The position numbers were made by a program, and so were the translations under genes. From Aquimarina sp. AU474 (GTDB taxonomy: Bacteria > Bacteroidota > Bacteroidia > Flavobacteriales > Flavobacteriaceae), in NCBI RefSeq assembly GCF_900312815.1, contig NZ_OMPE01000009.1, positions 1,240,001 through 1,304,000 of the forward strand: a stretch of DNA of 64,000 nt. Reading direction: 5' to 3'. Positions 1-8,163 of the stretch are shown here, piece by piece (position 1 is the stretch's first letter; every line of letters begins with the position of its first letter). The notes under the pieces were generated by a model, which saw nothing but the letters and a program-made list of their open reading frames with translations, searched no databases and had not been told where the DNA came from.

Positions 1-177
1 AGCTTTCCAATCAAATTTAAAAAAGTTTGAAGCTTTCCCTGCTCCGCAAATTGTACAAATTGTTTTAAGATTAGAGGACATCCCAAATCTTTTGCCAACC
101 ATAAGCAATAAAAACATAACTAGGGCCATTAATGGTCCAGAGACATACCAGGGCCAAGGATCATAAATCCATTTCAT
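1..177 (-). CDS. YeeE/YedE family sulfur transporter, N-terminal part
   Basis: This is the N-terminal 59 codons of a minus-strand gene that runs off the left edge. The start ATG lies at 175-177 and the peptide begins MKWIYDPWPWYVSGPLMALV, followed by a hydrophobic stretch, a GKRFGMSS segment and a CTICGAGK motif. That opening is typical of Bacteroidetes YeeE/YedE membrane proteins, which import thiosulfate or related sulfur species. It lies downstream of the MBL/rhodanese gene on the same strand, and a GTAACATATGTTAC palindrome sits 47 nt upstream of its start, so it probably belongs to the same sulfur regulon while having its own regulated promoter. Only the first membrane segment is visible, so the family call rests on a short sequence and on context. 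Confidence 0.75.
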   Translation of the reverse strand, partial: MKWIYDPWPWYVSGPLMALVMFLLLMVGKRFGMSSNLKTICTICGAGKASNFFKFDWKA

Positions 178-224
178 CAATATTTATTTTGAAACAAAGA
201 AATTAAAACCAAGAATGCCCTTCA

Positions 225-238
225 GTAACATATGTTAC
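225..238. promoter_or_regulatory. Palindromic operator GTAACATATGTTAC (site 1)
   Basis: This is a perfect 14-bp palindrome with GTAAC-N4-GTTAC geometry, located between the MBL/rhodanese stop and the yeeE start. It is one of four near-identical sites in the first 4.3 kb. The geometry resembles Crp/Fnr-family half-sites separated by 4 bp, and a Crp/Fnr regulator is encoded at 2646-3278. Assignment to that regulator is inference. Confidence 0.6.
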
Positions 239-250
239 ATTAAACTAATT

Positions 251-1663
251 TTATTTTAGTGTTGTAGGGCAAACATAATCTGTAGTTTCAATGCCTACTT
301 CTTTAATATCTTTAAAACCACCGGCAATATCTACTAGGTTATGAATCCCTCGGCTCTTTAAAATCGAGGCGGCTATAACAGATCGATATCCTCCAGCACA
401 ATGCACATAAAACGTTTTGTTGTTAGGAAATTCTGTTAGATATTCGTTTAGATAATCTAAAGGAGTGTTATGTGCTTTATCTACATGTTCAGCTGTGAAC
501 TCACTTTCCTTACGCACATCAAAAACAGGGATTTCACCTGTGTTAAGTATGTCTCTGAATTTAGAGGCAGAAATAGATGGTAAAGTGTCAAACTCCTTAT
601 CAGCTTCTTTCCATGCTTCAAAACCATTTTCTAAATATCCGATCGTATTATCAAATCCAACACGAGATAAGCGAGTAATAGTTTCTTCGATACGCCCTTC
701 TGGAGCGACTAGTAAAATAGGTTGTTGTATATCGGCGATTAAGGCACCTACCCATGGAGCAAACCCTCCATCAATACCAATAAATATAGACCTGGGGATA
801 TGACCCTTTACATAATCGTTTTGATGTCTTACATCAAGAACTAGAGCCCCTGTTTCATTGGCCAAGGCTTCAAAATCATTAGGAGAAAAGGGTTTTGCTC
901 CTTGTTTAATAACTTCGTCAATATCCTTATATCCTTCCTTGTTCATTTTTACATTAAGAGGAAAATATAAAGGAGGTGGCAATAATCCATCTGTAACCTC
1001 TTTTATAAATTCTTCTTTTGTCATGTCGGCCCGAAGTGCATAATTCATTTTCTTTTGATTACCCAATGTGTCTACGGTCTCTTTCATCATATTTTTACCA
1101 CATGCAGAACCTGCTCCGTGCGCAGGATACACAATTACATCATCAGCTAATGGCATAATTTTATTACGCAAACTCTCGAACAAGGTTCCTGCAAGATCTT
1201 CTTGAGAAAGATGTGCTGCTTTTTGCGCCAAATCTGGACGCCCTACATCTCCAAGAAATAATGTGTCACCACTAAAAATAGCATGATCTTTACCATCCTT
1301 ATCTTTCAATAAATAGGTTGTGCTTTCCATGGTATGACCAGGAGTGTGTAATGTTTTTATAGTAATATCTCCAAGTTTAAATTCTTGATTGTCCTTAGCA
1401 ATAATTACTTTAAAAGTAGGATTAGCCATAGGACCATAAATAATATCGGCACCCGTTTCTTTGGCTAAAGTTAGGTGACCGCTTACGAAATCTGCATGAA
1501 AATGAGTCTCGAAGATGTACTTTATTTTTGCGTTATCTTCATTAGCTTTTTCAATATATGGTTGCACTTCTCTCAAAGGATCAATAATGGCTACTTCACC
1601 CTTACTTTCAATATAATATGCACCTTGAGCTAGGCATCCTGTGTATATTTGTTCTATTTTCAT
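251..1663 (-). CDS. MBL-fold/double rhodanese protein (persulfide dioxygenase-sulfurtransferase type)
   Basis: The 470-residue protein is expected to act in the cytoplasm on persulfides formed from sulfide or thiosulfate. An ETHE1-like metallo-beta-lactamase domain spans about 1-235, with metal-site residues in THFHADF (His54, His56, Asp58), TPGH (His110), SGDT (Asp133) and His182. The usual HxHxDH motif here ends in Phe59, as is tolerated in the mononuclear-iron persulfide dioxygenases. A first rhodanese domain (about 262-355) lacks a catalytic Cys, carrying VAPEGR in its place. The second (about 365-465) keeps Cys422 in HCAGGYRS. This layout matches the CstB/BLH-like fusion family. Its neighbours are sulfur transporters and a Crp/Fnr regulator, and a palindromic operator lies about 95 nt upstream. 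The exact reaction (dioxygenase alone, or coupled sulfurtransferase) is inferred from the family. Confidence 0.88.
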   Translation of the reverse strand: MKIEQIYTGCLAQGAYYIESKGEVAIIDPLREVQPYIEKANEDNAKIKYIFETHFHADFVSGHLTLAKETGADIIYGPMANPTFKVIIAKDNQEFKLGDITIKTLHTPGHTMESTTYLLKDKDGKDHAIFSGDTLFLGDVGRPDLAQKAAHLSQEDLAGTLFESLRNKIMPLADDVIVYPAHGAGSACGKNMMKETVDTLGNQKKMNYALRADMTKEEFIKEVTDGLLPPPLYFPLNVKMNKEGYKDIDEVIKQGAKPFSPNDFEALANETGALVLDVRHQNDYVKGHIPRSIFIGIDGGFAPWVGALIADIQQPILLVAPEGRIEETITRLSRVGFDNTIGYLENGFEAWKEADKEFDTLPSISASKFRDILNTGEIPVFDVRKESEFTAEHVDKAHNTPLDYLNEYLTEFPNNKTFYVHCAGGYRSVIAASILKSRGIHNLVDIAGGFKDIKEVGIETTDYVCPTTLK

Positions 1664-1758
1664 GTGTTCTATTCTTTAAGTATTTTCTAAGCAGCAATAG
1701 AAATACTATTCGTTTATTATTTATTTGTCAAAAATAAGGCAATTATTATTTGAATTCG

Positions 1759-1772
1759 GTAACAATGGTTAC
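1759..1772. promoter_or_regulatory. Palindromic operator GTAACAATGGTTAC (site 2)
   Basis: GTAAC and GTTAC arms are separated by AATG, matching the other three sites in arm sequence and spacing. The site lies upstream of the MBL/rhodanese gene (95 nt from its start) and just inside the tauE-MBL gap. It is a likely Crp/Fnr target; the binding factor is inferred from proximity. Confidence 0.55.
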
Positions 1773-1782
1773 AAAGCTTGGA

Positions 1783-2580
1783 TTAATATAATTCTTTAAG
1801 AATTATAAAAAGACCCATCCCCAAAACAAACCATCCAAATCCTTTTTCGAGCTTCTTACCCTCAATAAAGTTAGTTAGATATGTTCCTATAAAAATTCCA
1901 ATTATTGATATTGCTGCGAAGATCAATAAAAAATTCCATTCTATGTGCATGATTTGCATATCACCAATAAAACCAACCAAGGATTTTATAGCAATAATTA
2001 ATAAGGAGGTGGCTACAGCTTTTTTCATCGGCAATTTTGCAAATAAGACCAAAGCCGGTATAATCAAAAAACCACCACCAGCACCTACAATTCCGGTTAT
2101 AATACCAACTATTAACCCTTCGATAATAATTAAGACATAGTTGTATTTTATGTTTTCTTTTTGGGATACGTCTTTCTTGCGATTTTTTATCATTGATACC
2201 GACGCAAGTAGCATAATGACCGCAAAAAATACCATGATGGCTATTTCTTTGGTGACTATAAAGTCTTTTACCTCAAAAATAATGTCTGGAATTGCAGGAA
2301 CCATATATTTTCTAGTGCTATACACCGCAATAAAAGCTGGGGTAGCAAATATAATGGCGGTACGTAGACTTATCATTCTGTTACGGATATTTTTTAAGCT
2401 GCCAATTAATGCCGAAACTCCAACGATAAAAAGCGAATATGCTGTTGCGCTAATAGGATTAATATGCATTAGGTATACAAGTACAGGAATAGTGAGTATA
2501 GAGCCACCACCGCCAATTAATCCTAATACAATTCCGATAAAGAGCGCTCCAAAATACCCCAAAAACTCTACTATTTCCAT
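1783..2580 (-). CDS. TauE/SafE family sulfite/organosulfonate exporter-like membrane protein
   Basis: This is a 265-residue inner-membrane protein with about eight hydrophobic segments. The two internal repeats expected of the TauE/SafE family are visible: an N-terminal glycine-rich loop (LIGGGGSILTIPVLVYL near 20-37) and its C-terminal counterpart (GAGGGFLIIPALVLF near 165-180), each followed by an ATAYSLFIVG / AVATSLLIIA segment. Family members are thought to move sulfite, sulfoacetate or related anions across the inner membrane. Next to an MBL/rhodanese persulfide enzyme, export of sulfite made by persulfide oxidation is the simplest role, but the substrate is inferred. A GTAAC-N4-GTTAC palindrome lies 45 nt upstream of the start, nearly the same spacing as for yeeE. 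Confidence 0.85.
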   Translation of the reverse strand: MEIVEFLGYFGALFIGIVLGLIGGGGSILTIPVLVYLMHINPISATAYSLFIVGVSALIGSLKNIRNRMISLRTAIIFATPAFIAVYSTRKYMVPAIPDIIFEVKDFIVTKEIAIMVFFAVIMLLASVSMIKNRKKDVSQKENIKYNYVLIIIEGLIVGIITGIVGAGGGFLIIPALVLFAKLPMKKAVATSLLIIAIKSLVGFIGDMQIMHIEWNFLLIFAAISIIGIFIGTYLTNFIEGKKLEKGFGWFVLGMGLFIILKELY

Positions 2581-2625
2581 GAATTAAATTTTTATCAAAA
2601 ATAATTTCAGGAATCTTGCAATGCA

Positions 2626-2639
2626 GTAACATTTGTTAC
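2626..2639. promoter_or_regulatory. Palindromic operator GTAACATTTGTTAC (site 3)
   Basis: The site has GTAAC/GTTAC arms with a 4-bp spacer and lies in the 65-bp gap between the Crp/Fnr gene and tauE, 45 nt upstream of tauE. It is nearly identical to site 1, which has the same distance to its gene. Probably the binding site of the adjacent regulator. Confidence 0.6.
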
Positions 2640-2645
2640 AGAGTG

Positions 2646-3278
2646 CTAAATATTTATTACCTCTATATTGTTTCTATTAAGTTTCACTTTGCCTTCATTT
2701 TCAAGTTTTTTTAATAACCTTGAAATTACTACTCTAGAGGTGTGCAAATCATACGCTATTTGTTGATGAGTATTATAAACAACATGATCATTGTTAATTT
2801 TAGTTTTGTCTTTAAGGTATTTGAGTAAACGATCATCCATTTTAAGAAACGCAATGTTATCAATGGTTTCTATAGCTTCAATTAGTCTTTTATGATAACT
2901 ATCAAAGACGAAATTTTTCCAGGATTTATATTTTGTAGTCCATTCTTCCATTTTTTCTACAGGCACCATAACAAGTTTTGTATAGGTTTCTGCAATGGCT
3001 TTGATTTCGCTTTTGTGATGTCCTAAACAACAGGATAGTGTCATAGCGCAAGTATCTCCACGTTCTAAAAAGTATAATAGTAACTCATCACCATCAGAAT
3101 CTTCTCGAAGAACCTTTATAGCACCGCTAATAATAAGAGGCATGGTTTTTATATAACTACCTGGTCTAATTAGTTCAAAACCTTCTTCTACCTCTTTAAA
3201 AGAACCAACTTGGTTAATTTCTTCAATAAGTTCATTTTCAAAGAAATGCCCGTAGTTATCTTTTAGCTCTTCAATCAT
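2646..3278 (-). CDS. Crp/Fnr family transcriptional regulator
   Basis: The 210-residue regulator has an N-terminal cyclic-nucleotide-binding-like beta-roll (about 20-115) and a C-terminal winged helix. The recognition region near 170-195 reads HQQIAYDLHTSRVVISRLLKKLENEG, typical of the family. The effector fold has Cys77, Cys83 and Cys84 in a DTCAMTLSCC segment, where thiol or persulfide sensing would be plausible. The canonical cAMP-binding residues are not evident. Its start codon overlaps the last base of the upstream patatin gene stop, so the two are co-transcribed. Four GTAAC-N4-GTTAC palindromes lie around it and ahead of the sulfur genes, pointing to local control of sulfur oxidation and transport. 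The signal sensed is not determinable from sequence. Confidence 0.87.
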   Translation of the reverse strand: MIEELKDNYGHFFENELIEEINQVGSFKEVEEGFELIRPGSYIKTMPLIISGAIKVLREDSDGDELLLYFLERGDTCAMTLSCCLGHHKSEIKAIAETYTKLVMVPVEKMEEWTTKYKSWKNFVFDSYHKRLIEAIETIDNIAFLKMDDRLLKYLKDKTKINNDHVVYNTHQQIAYDLHTSRVVISRLLKKLENEGKVKLNRNNIEVINI

Positions 3279-4054
3279 TATTCTTGATTTTCTAGAAATA
3301 CTTCTATTTGTTTTTTAGCTTCTTGATAGCCTAGGTCGAAAATATTTTCTAGGCCACTAGTACTAAATATACCGTAATTGACTAATTTTTTAGGTTGTAC
3401 CACTATATCACATTGTGAGAATTTGATTTCGGCATTAGGCATTGCTCTTAAATAATATGCTCTTTGCATTACATTATATGAGTGTTTAAAATCCGTAATA
3501 TTGGGTTTTTTAATAGGAGATACATCTACCCCAATAATCAAATCGCATTTTGCTTGCAATGGTGTAACTGGGAAATTATCTAGAATACCTCCGTCGGCAT
3601 ATAATTCTCCATTAATTAGTATAGGAGTAAAAACTCCCGGAAATGCAGCAGATGCAAGTAGAGGTTTAATTAATGTGCCTTTATCAAAAACTTTTATAGT
3701 TCCTTCGACTAAATTAGTGGCAGTAATAAATAATTTTTTTTGGAGCGACTCAAATGTATTCTCCGGAAAAAAGAAATCTAAATCTTCCTGAAATTTCTCA
3801 GAATCTAAAAAACCAGGTTTCTTTCTGGTAAACCGATTAAATTTAAATAGCGGAGTCTTCGTAAAGAATTTTTTGATCTCTTCATGAGTATAACCACCAG
3901 CATATAGAGAGCCTACAATGGCTCCGGCACTAGTGCCAGAAATATAGTTTGGAATTATTTCTGCTTCTTCAAAAGCTTTTATAGCTCCAATGTGCGCTAC
4001 ACCTTTAAACCCTCCTCCGGATAATACTAAGCCTATGTTTTTTGGACTTCCCAT
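3278..4054 (-). CDS. Patatin-like phospholipase family protein
   Basis: This is a 258-residue cytoplasmic patatin-fold hydrolase of the RssA/YchK-like bacterial group. The oxyanion-hole loop GGGFKG is at 13-18, the nucleophile Ser42 sits in GTSAG (40-44) and the catalytic Asp154 is in DGG (154-156), so the Ser-Asp dyad is intact. The family hydrolyses acyl esters of phospholipids or lipids; no specific substrate can be read here. It is the first gene of a two-gene unit with the Crp/Fnr regulator, overlapping it by one base. The link to sulfur metabolism is unclear and may only reflect shared transcription. No signal peptide is visible. Confidence 0.87.
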   Translation of the reverse strand: MGSPKNIGLVLSGGGFKGVAHIGAIKAFEEAEIIPNYISGTSAGAIVGSLYAGGYTHEEIKKFFTKTPLFKFNRFTRKKPGFLDSEKFQEDLDFFFPENTFESLQKKLFITATNLVEGTIKVFDKGTLIKPLLASAAFPGVFTPILINGELYADGGILDNFPVTPLQAKCDLIIGVDVSPIKKPNITDFKHSYNVMQRAYYLRAMPNAEIKFSQCDIVVQPKKLVNYGIFSTSGLENIFDLGYQEAKKQIEVFLENQE

Positions 4055-4248
4055 TTTTAAAAATTAAGTAAAGAATCATCATTTCCTATACTCTAAGAAT
4101 TATTTACAAATTTAATGAATCTTTATATAGAGTCCATTTTGTTCTTGAGTTGGATTATCTATCGGTAATGTTCGAGGTATATTCTAGAGGGCCATTCTTT
4201 TCATTTCTTAATTTTATATTAAAATTAATTATAAAAGACCCTAAAAGT

Positions 4249-4262
4249 GTAACATATGTTTA
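4249..4262. promoter_or_regulatory. Degenerate palindromic operator GTAACATATGTTTA (site 4)
   Basis: The left half is identical to site 1 and the right half is changed at the outer end. It lies in the 229-bp divergent region between the patatin/crp unit and the retropepsin-like gene, 21 nt upstream of the latter. It could serve autoregulation of the Crp/Fnr unit or control of the plus-strand pair. The remainder of this gap shows no other clear element. Confidence 0.4.
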
Positions 4263-4283
4263 AGATTGAGGGTCTTATTGAAT

Positions 4284-5273
4284 ATGAGGAAAATTCTATT
4301 TGGTATAGTGTTTTATTTCATGGGTATTGCAGTAGTTATGGCTACAATAGATCCACCCGTTTCGGGGTTTTTCTCTCCAGAAGATGAGATAATATTTTCT
4401 AAAGCTGAAATACTTAATGAGTACACAGCCCGAATTCCATTTAAACTAGTAGATCACTTAATTGTTGTTGAAGCAGAGCTTCTTAATAAAAAAGGTGACT
4501 TTATAATCGATACTGGTTCTGAAACTATGATTTTAAATAAAGTTCATTTTCCTTTAAAATATCAACATCTATCTAAGAAAAAAAAGACCTCTGGAGTAAT
4601 CGAAGTTATGGATGATACTTTTGAGCAGGATGTAAAAGAGTTTATATTACAAAACTTTAATTTAAAAGATAAAACATCCGATATCATTGATTTATCTCAT
4701 ATCGAAAAAGCAAAAAAAATACGACTATTAGGGGTAATAGGATATAATATTTTAAAAGATTATGAGGTGTTTATTGATATGCACCTTAATCAAATTACAT
4801 TGACAAAAGTGAATGATTACGGAGATAGATTCGATCATAATGTCTATGCCGAAAAATTTACAGATAGTATTGATTTTAAATTGATAAAGCACACTATTGT
4901 ATTAAATGGATTTATTGGAGATAGAGAAGTAGTTTTTGGATTAGATACAGCGGCAGAGTTTAATCAAATTAATAAAAAAATAGGTAGAAAAGCACTTAAG
5001 TATTTTTACCCCAAAAAGCGATTAATGTTATCCGGAGCAAGTAATCATAAGATTGAAGTTGTAGCAGGAAAATTGTTTAGAGTAAGGTTGAGTGAAACTA
5101 TTTATTTTGGCCCAATGGATACCGTATTAGCCAACTTGAGTAAGATGAATGAAGTTTTTGGTGTAGCCCTGGATGGTGTATTGGGATACGAATTTTTTAG
5201 ACAGAAAAGGACTATTATTAATTATCAGAAAGAAAAGCTTTACTTTGTAGATAGCCCGATATTAAGAAATTGA
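4284..5273 (+). CDS. Exported retropepsin-like aspartyl protease family protein
   Basis: The 329-residue protein begins at the ATG at 4284; an in-frame TTG at 4266 would add six residues ahead of an otherwise normal signal peptide (RKILFGIVFYFMGIAVVMA), so the ATG is preferred. Two aspartyl-protease-like lobes are visible. The first has FIIDTGSETMIL (Asp76-Thr-Gly-Ser), and the second, near residue 215, has VVFGLDTAAEF, where the usual DTG reads DTA. This resembles the bacterial Asp_protease_2/retropepsin-like group, which may act as a single-chain two-lobed enzyme in the periplasm. Loss of Gly in the second motif leaves activity uncertain. The stop overlaps the start of the next gene in TTGA, suggesting coupled translation. 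Confidence 0.7.
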   Translation: MRKILFGIVFYFMGIAVVMATIDPPVSGFFSPEDEIIFSKAEILNEYTARIPFKLVDHLIVVEAELLNKKGDFIIDTGSETMILNKVHFPLKYQHLSKKKKTSGVIEVMDDTFEQDVKEFILQNFNLKDKTSDIIDLSHIEKAKKIRLLGVIGYNILKDYEVFIDMHLNQITLTKVNDYGDRFDHNVYAEKFTDSIDFKLIKHTIVLNGFIGDREVVFGLDTAAEFNQINKKIGRKALKYFYPKKRLMLSGASNHKIEVVAGKLFRVRLSETIYFGPMDTVLANLSKMNEVFGVALDGVLGYEFFRQKRTIINYQKEKLYFVDSPILRN

Positions 5274-6235
5274 AAAGGAATCCCCTACATATTATTGTTT
5301 TGTTACTTGCTTTTGTGGGTATAGATACTTTTGGCCAAACCAAAGAGGTTAAAGGATATAGAATTGATGGTGATGAATTAATATTTACATTTGATAGGCG
5401 TGAATATGAAGAAGCGACTACGAATAAACATGGAAGGGTTGTAGATTTTGAGGATCTAGACATACAAACTGTAATGGTATCTGGAGAATTTAACAATTGG
5501 TCCATGAAGAAATGGCGGATGACAAAGGTTGATGAAAATCGATATGAACTTAGAAAAAAAATCAGTGATTTTACAGATGAGTTTTCTTGGGAATTTAAAT
5601 TTGTAATTAATAATGCCTATTGGGCAGAACCCTCTAAAAGAGATGTAAATGTGGTTAGAGCACGCAAAAATGGAACAACGTTATCTACGTACAATTTAAA
5701 AATGTATACTGCTTATCCTGATAAAGATGGAAACGTTACGTTTACACTTAACGGCTATGAAGATGCGAAAAAAGTTGTGCTAAGCGGTAGTTTTAATAAA
5801 TGGAATGAAGATATTTTTAGATTATCAAAAACAGAAGACTGTTGGACGTTGACATTAAAAATAAAACCTGGAGAGTATCAATATAAATTTATTATCGATG
5901 GCAAGTGGATAGAGGATCCAGAAAACCCAAATAAAAAAGTAAATGAATTTAATGGGTTTAACTCGGTTATTGATATTAGGGCATCAGCACAATTTATTCT
6001 TAACGGTTATTTAAATGCAAAAAAAGTAATTCTATCAGGATCATTTAATGATTGGTCAGAGAATGATTTTGAAATGAAAAAGACAAAAAATGGTTGGTTA
6101 TACAATACCATGTTATCAGGAGGGAAACATCACTATAAATTTATCGTAGATGATTCTTGGATTTTAGACCCGGATAATCCAATAAAAGAATACGATGGGA
6201 AGGGGAATATTAATTCTGTTTGCATGATTAAATAG
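5270..6235 (+). CDS. Exported protein with three CBM48/AMPK glycogen-binding-like domains
   Basis: This is a 321-residue protein with a TTG start inside the TTGA overlap with the upstream stop; a signal peptide follows at once (KRNPLHIIVLLLAFVGIDTFGQ), and no usable ATG lies nearby. Three tandem beta-sandwich units of about 90-100 residues each carry the E-set/CBM48 signature: VSGEFNNWS, LSGSFNKWN and LSGSFNDWS, each followed by a YxYKFIIDGKW-like strand and a DPxNP turn. Such domains bind alpha-glucans in AMPK-beta and branching enzymes. No catalytic domain is present, so it is probably a periplasmic or surface glycan-binding or structural protein. Pairing with the retropepsin-like gene is unusual; a joint function is inference. 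Confidence 0.75.
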   Translation: MKRNPLHIIVLLLAFVGIDTFGQTKEVKGYRIDGDELIFTFDRREYEEATTNKHGRVVDFEDLDIQTVMVSGEFNNWSMKKWRMTKVDENRYELRKKISDFTDEFSWEFKFVINNAYWAEPSKRDVNVVRARKNGTTLSTYNLKMYTAYPDKDGNVTFTLNGYEDAKKVVLSGSFNKWNEDIFRLSKTEDCWTLTLKIKPGEYQYKFIIDGKWIEDPENPNKKVNEFNGFNSVIDIRASAQFILNGYLNAKKVILSGSFNDWSENDFEMKKTKNGWLYNTMLSGGKHHYKFIVDDSWILDPDNPIKEYDGKGNINSVCMIK

Positions 6236-6245
6236 AAAATTTTAA

Positions 6246-7256
6246 TCAGCCTCCAATAGTAATCATACTGCGATTATTATGCTCATCGGTATTTTTAAAT
6301 TTATCTAATGTATCCATTCCACTTCGTATTTTAAATTTAGCTTGTACAGCTCTTTCAATAATTGGGTTGATGGATTTCCCTTGTCGTAATGGAGTTAATA
6401 GATCAGACTCGGTTGAAGAAAACAAACAGTTTTTTATCTGCCCATTTGCTGTAAGACGAATTCTATTACAACCATCGCAAAAAGGATTTGTTACCGAACT
6501 AATGATTGCAAAAGTGCCTTGATATCCCTTGATTTGATAACTTTTGGTAGTATCATTAGGTGCATCTTTTAATTTGATGATTTCATTTTTGTTGAAATTG
6601 GTATTTACCTCTGTTAAAATTTCTTGTAGAGATACTAATTTATCCATATTCCAACGGTTACCATCAAAAGGCATAAATTCTATAAATCGAACATGTACTG
6701 GTAAGCTTTTGGTTAAATTGACAAAATCTATAATCTCATCATCATTAAAACCCTTAATTAAAACACAATTTACTTTTACAGTAAATCCTTCTTTGATTAA
6801 TAGAAGAATGTTTTGGTATACTTTTTCAAAATAAGACCTTCTGGTTATTTCAGTATTTTTTGAAGCATCCAGAGAATCAAGACTTACATTTAATGATTTA
6901 ATACCAGATTTTTTAAATTGATCAATAAACTTATCTACGATAACTCCATTTGTTGTGATAGTAAGTTCTACTGGTAAAGATGAGAGTTTTTCTATGATTA
7001 ATGCAGCATCTTTTCTCACTAAAGGTTCACCGCCCGTTAATCGAATTTTGGTAACACCTAGATCTACAAACTGATTGGCAATTGTATAGATTTCCTCATA
7101 GGTCATTATGTGTTCTTTGGGAGATAATTGAATACCTTCTGCAGGCATGCAATAGGTACAACGCAAATTACATCTCTCGGTTAATGAGATGCGAAGATAA
7201 TTGTGTTTTCTGCCAAAAGTATCTGTTAGAGTATGTAGATTATTTGGTTTAGTCAT
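6246..7256 (-). CDS. moaA: GTP 3',8-cyclase MoaA
   Basis: The 336-residue radical SAM enzyme begins molybdopterin synthesis by converting GTP to 3',8-cyclo-7,8-dihydro-GTP in the cytoplasm. The N-terminal radical SAM cluster motif is CNLRCTYC (Cys29, Cys33, Cys36). The C-terminal second cluster uses Cys260, Cys263 and Cys277 (FCDGCNRIRLTANGQIKNC). A GGEP motif (75-78) binds SAM, and the protein ends in the GG tail needed for activity. The length is usual. It is the last gene of the Moco operon and overlaps moaCB by 8 bp. It converges on the CBM48 gene with only a 10-bp gap and no obvious terminator. Confidence 0.96.
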   Translation of the reverse strand: MTKPNNLHTLTDTFGRKHNYLRISLTERCNLRCTYCMPAEGIQLSPKEHIMTYEEIYTIANQFVDLGVTKIRLTGGEPLVRKDAALIIEKLSSLPVELTITTNGVIVDKFIDQFKKSGIKSLNVSLDSLDASKNTEITRRSYFEKVYQNILLLIKEGFTVKVNCVLIKGFNDDEIIDFVNLTKSLPVHVRFIEFMPFDGNRWNMDKLVSLQEILTEVNTNFNKNEIIKLKDAPNDTTKSYQIKGYQGTFAIISSVTNPFCDGCNRIRLTANGQIKNCLFSSTESDLLTPLRQGKSINPIIERAVQAKFKIRSGMDTLDKFKNTDEHNNRSMITIGG

Positions 7257-8160
7257 GTCTTGCTCCTTTCAAAATTCTAAATACATGTAATACTTCAGGA
7301 AAAATGGCATCCATAGATTCCTTTGCACCATTCGTAGATCCAGGAAGAGCCAATACCAATGTGTTCTTAATAGTTCCCACTACACTGCGGGATAACATGG
7401 CATACGGCATGCGATCTTGTCCATATTTCCTAATAGCTTCTTCTATACCAGGAATGGTTCTATCTAATAAAGGTTTTAAAGCTTCAGGAGTGACATCTCT
7501 TACAGATAAGCCGGTTCCTCCAGTATAAATTACCATATCAGTACCTTTATCTTGATAGTGTTTTACTTTTTCTTGGATGACATCAATTTCATCAGGAATG
7601 ATGATATAATCCAAAATACTAACATCACATTGTTCTAGTTTGGCAAGTATAGCTTTGCCAGCTTTATCTTCTTTTTTTCCTTCAGAAATAGTATCAGAAC
7701 AAACAATAACTACCGCCTTCAGATCTGTTCTAAATTTATCTTTATAATCTGATTTTCCTCCTTTTTTGTGTAGCAGTTTGATATGATGAATTTCTACTCC
7801 TTTATCGATAGGTTTTAACATGTCATACATATTAAGTGCTACGATACTCGCACCATGCATGGCCTCTACTTCGACTCCCGTTTTATAGATGGTTTTAATA
7901 GTAACTAAAACGGTAATTTCTAAACCATCAATGGTATAATCAATACCCGTATATTCAATAGGTAGAGGGTGACAATCAGGCAATAAATCGGGAGTTTTTT
8001 TTACTCCCAGCAACCCAGCAGCTTTACTCATAGCAAATACATCGCCCTTAGGGACAGTACCATTTTGTATGGCTTCAATAGTTTCTTGCTTGCTAACTTT
8101 TACGATAGCTTGTGCGGTAGCTATTCTTAAGGTTGATGTTTTATGTGTGATATCTACCAT
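7249..8160 (-). CDS. moaCB: Bifunctional MoaC/MoaB molybdenum cofactor protein
   Basis: This is a 303-residue fusion. The N-terminal half (about 1-150) is cyclic pyranopterin monophosphate synthase MoaC, with the DCHPL motif near 61-65, MHGAS near 100 and KPIDKGVEI near 115, ending in KKGGKSDY. The C-terminal half (about 150-303) is a MoaB/MogA-like domain with YTGGTGLSVRDVTPEAL, the molybdopterin-binding signature, and ALPGSTNGAKES near the end. MoaC completes the step begun by MoaA; MoaB/MogA-type domains adenylate molybdopterin before metal insertion. Fusion of the two is known in Bacteroidetes. It overlaps moaA by 8 bp and lies 3 bp downstream of moaE. Confidence 0.93.
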   Translation of the reverse strand: MVDITHKTSTLRIATAQAIVKVSKQETIEAIQNGTVPKGDVFAMSKAAGLLGVKKTPDLLPDCHPLPIEYTGIDYTIDGLEITVLVTIKTIYKTGVEVEAMHGASIVALNMYDMLKPIDKGVEIHHIKLLHKKGGKSDYKDKFRTDLKAVVIVCSDTISEGKKEDKAGKAILAKLEQCDVSILDYIIIPDEIDVIQEKVKHYQDKGTDMVIYTGGTGLSVRDVTPEALKPLLDRTIPGIEEAIRKYGQDRMPYAMLSRSVVGTIKNTLVLALPGSTNGAKESMDAIFPEVLHVFRILKGARHD

Positions 8161-8163
8161 AAT

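Noticed and set aside
4266..4283. Upstream TTG start for the retropepsin-like gene
   Set aside because: The ATG at 4284 gives a normal signal peptide directly; the added residues are not hydrophobic or conserved-looking.
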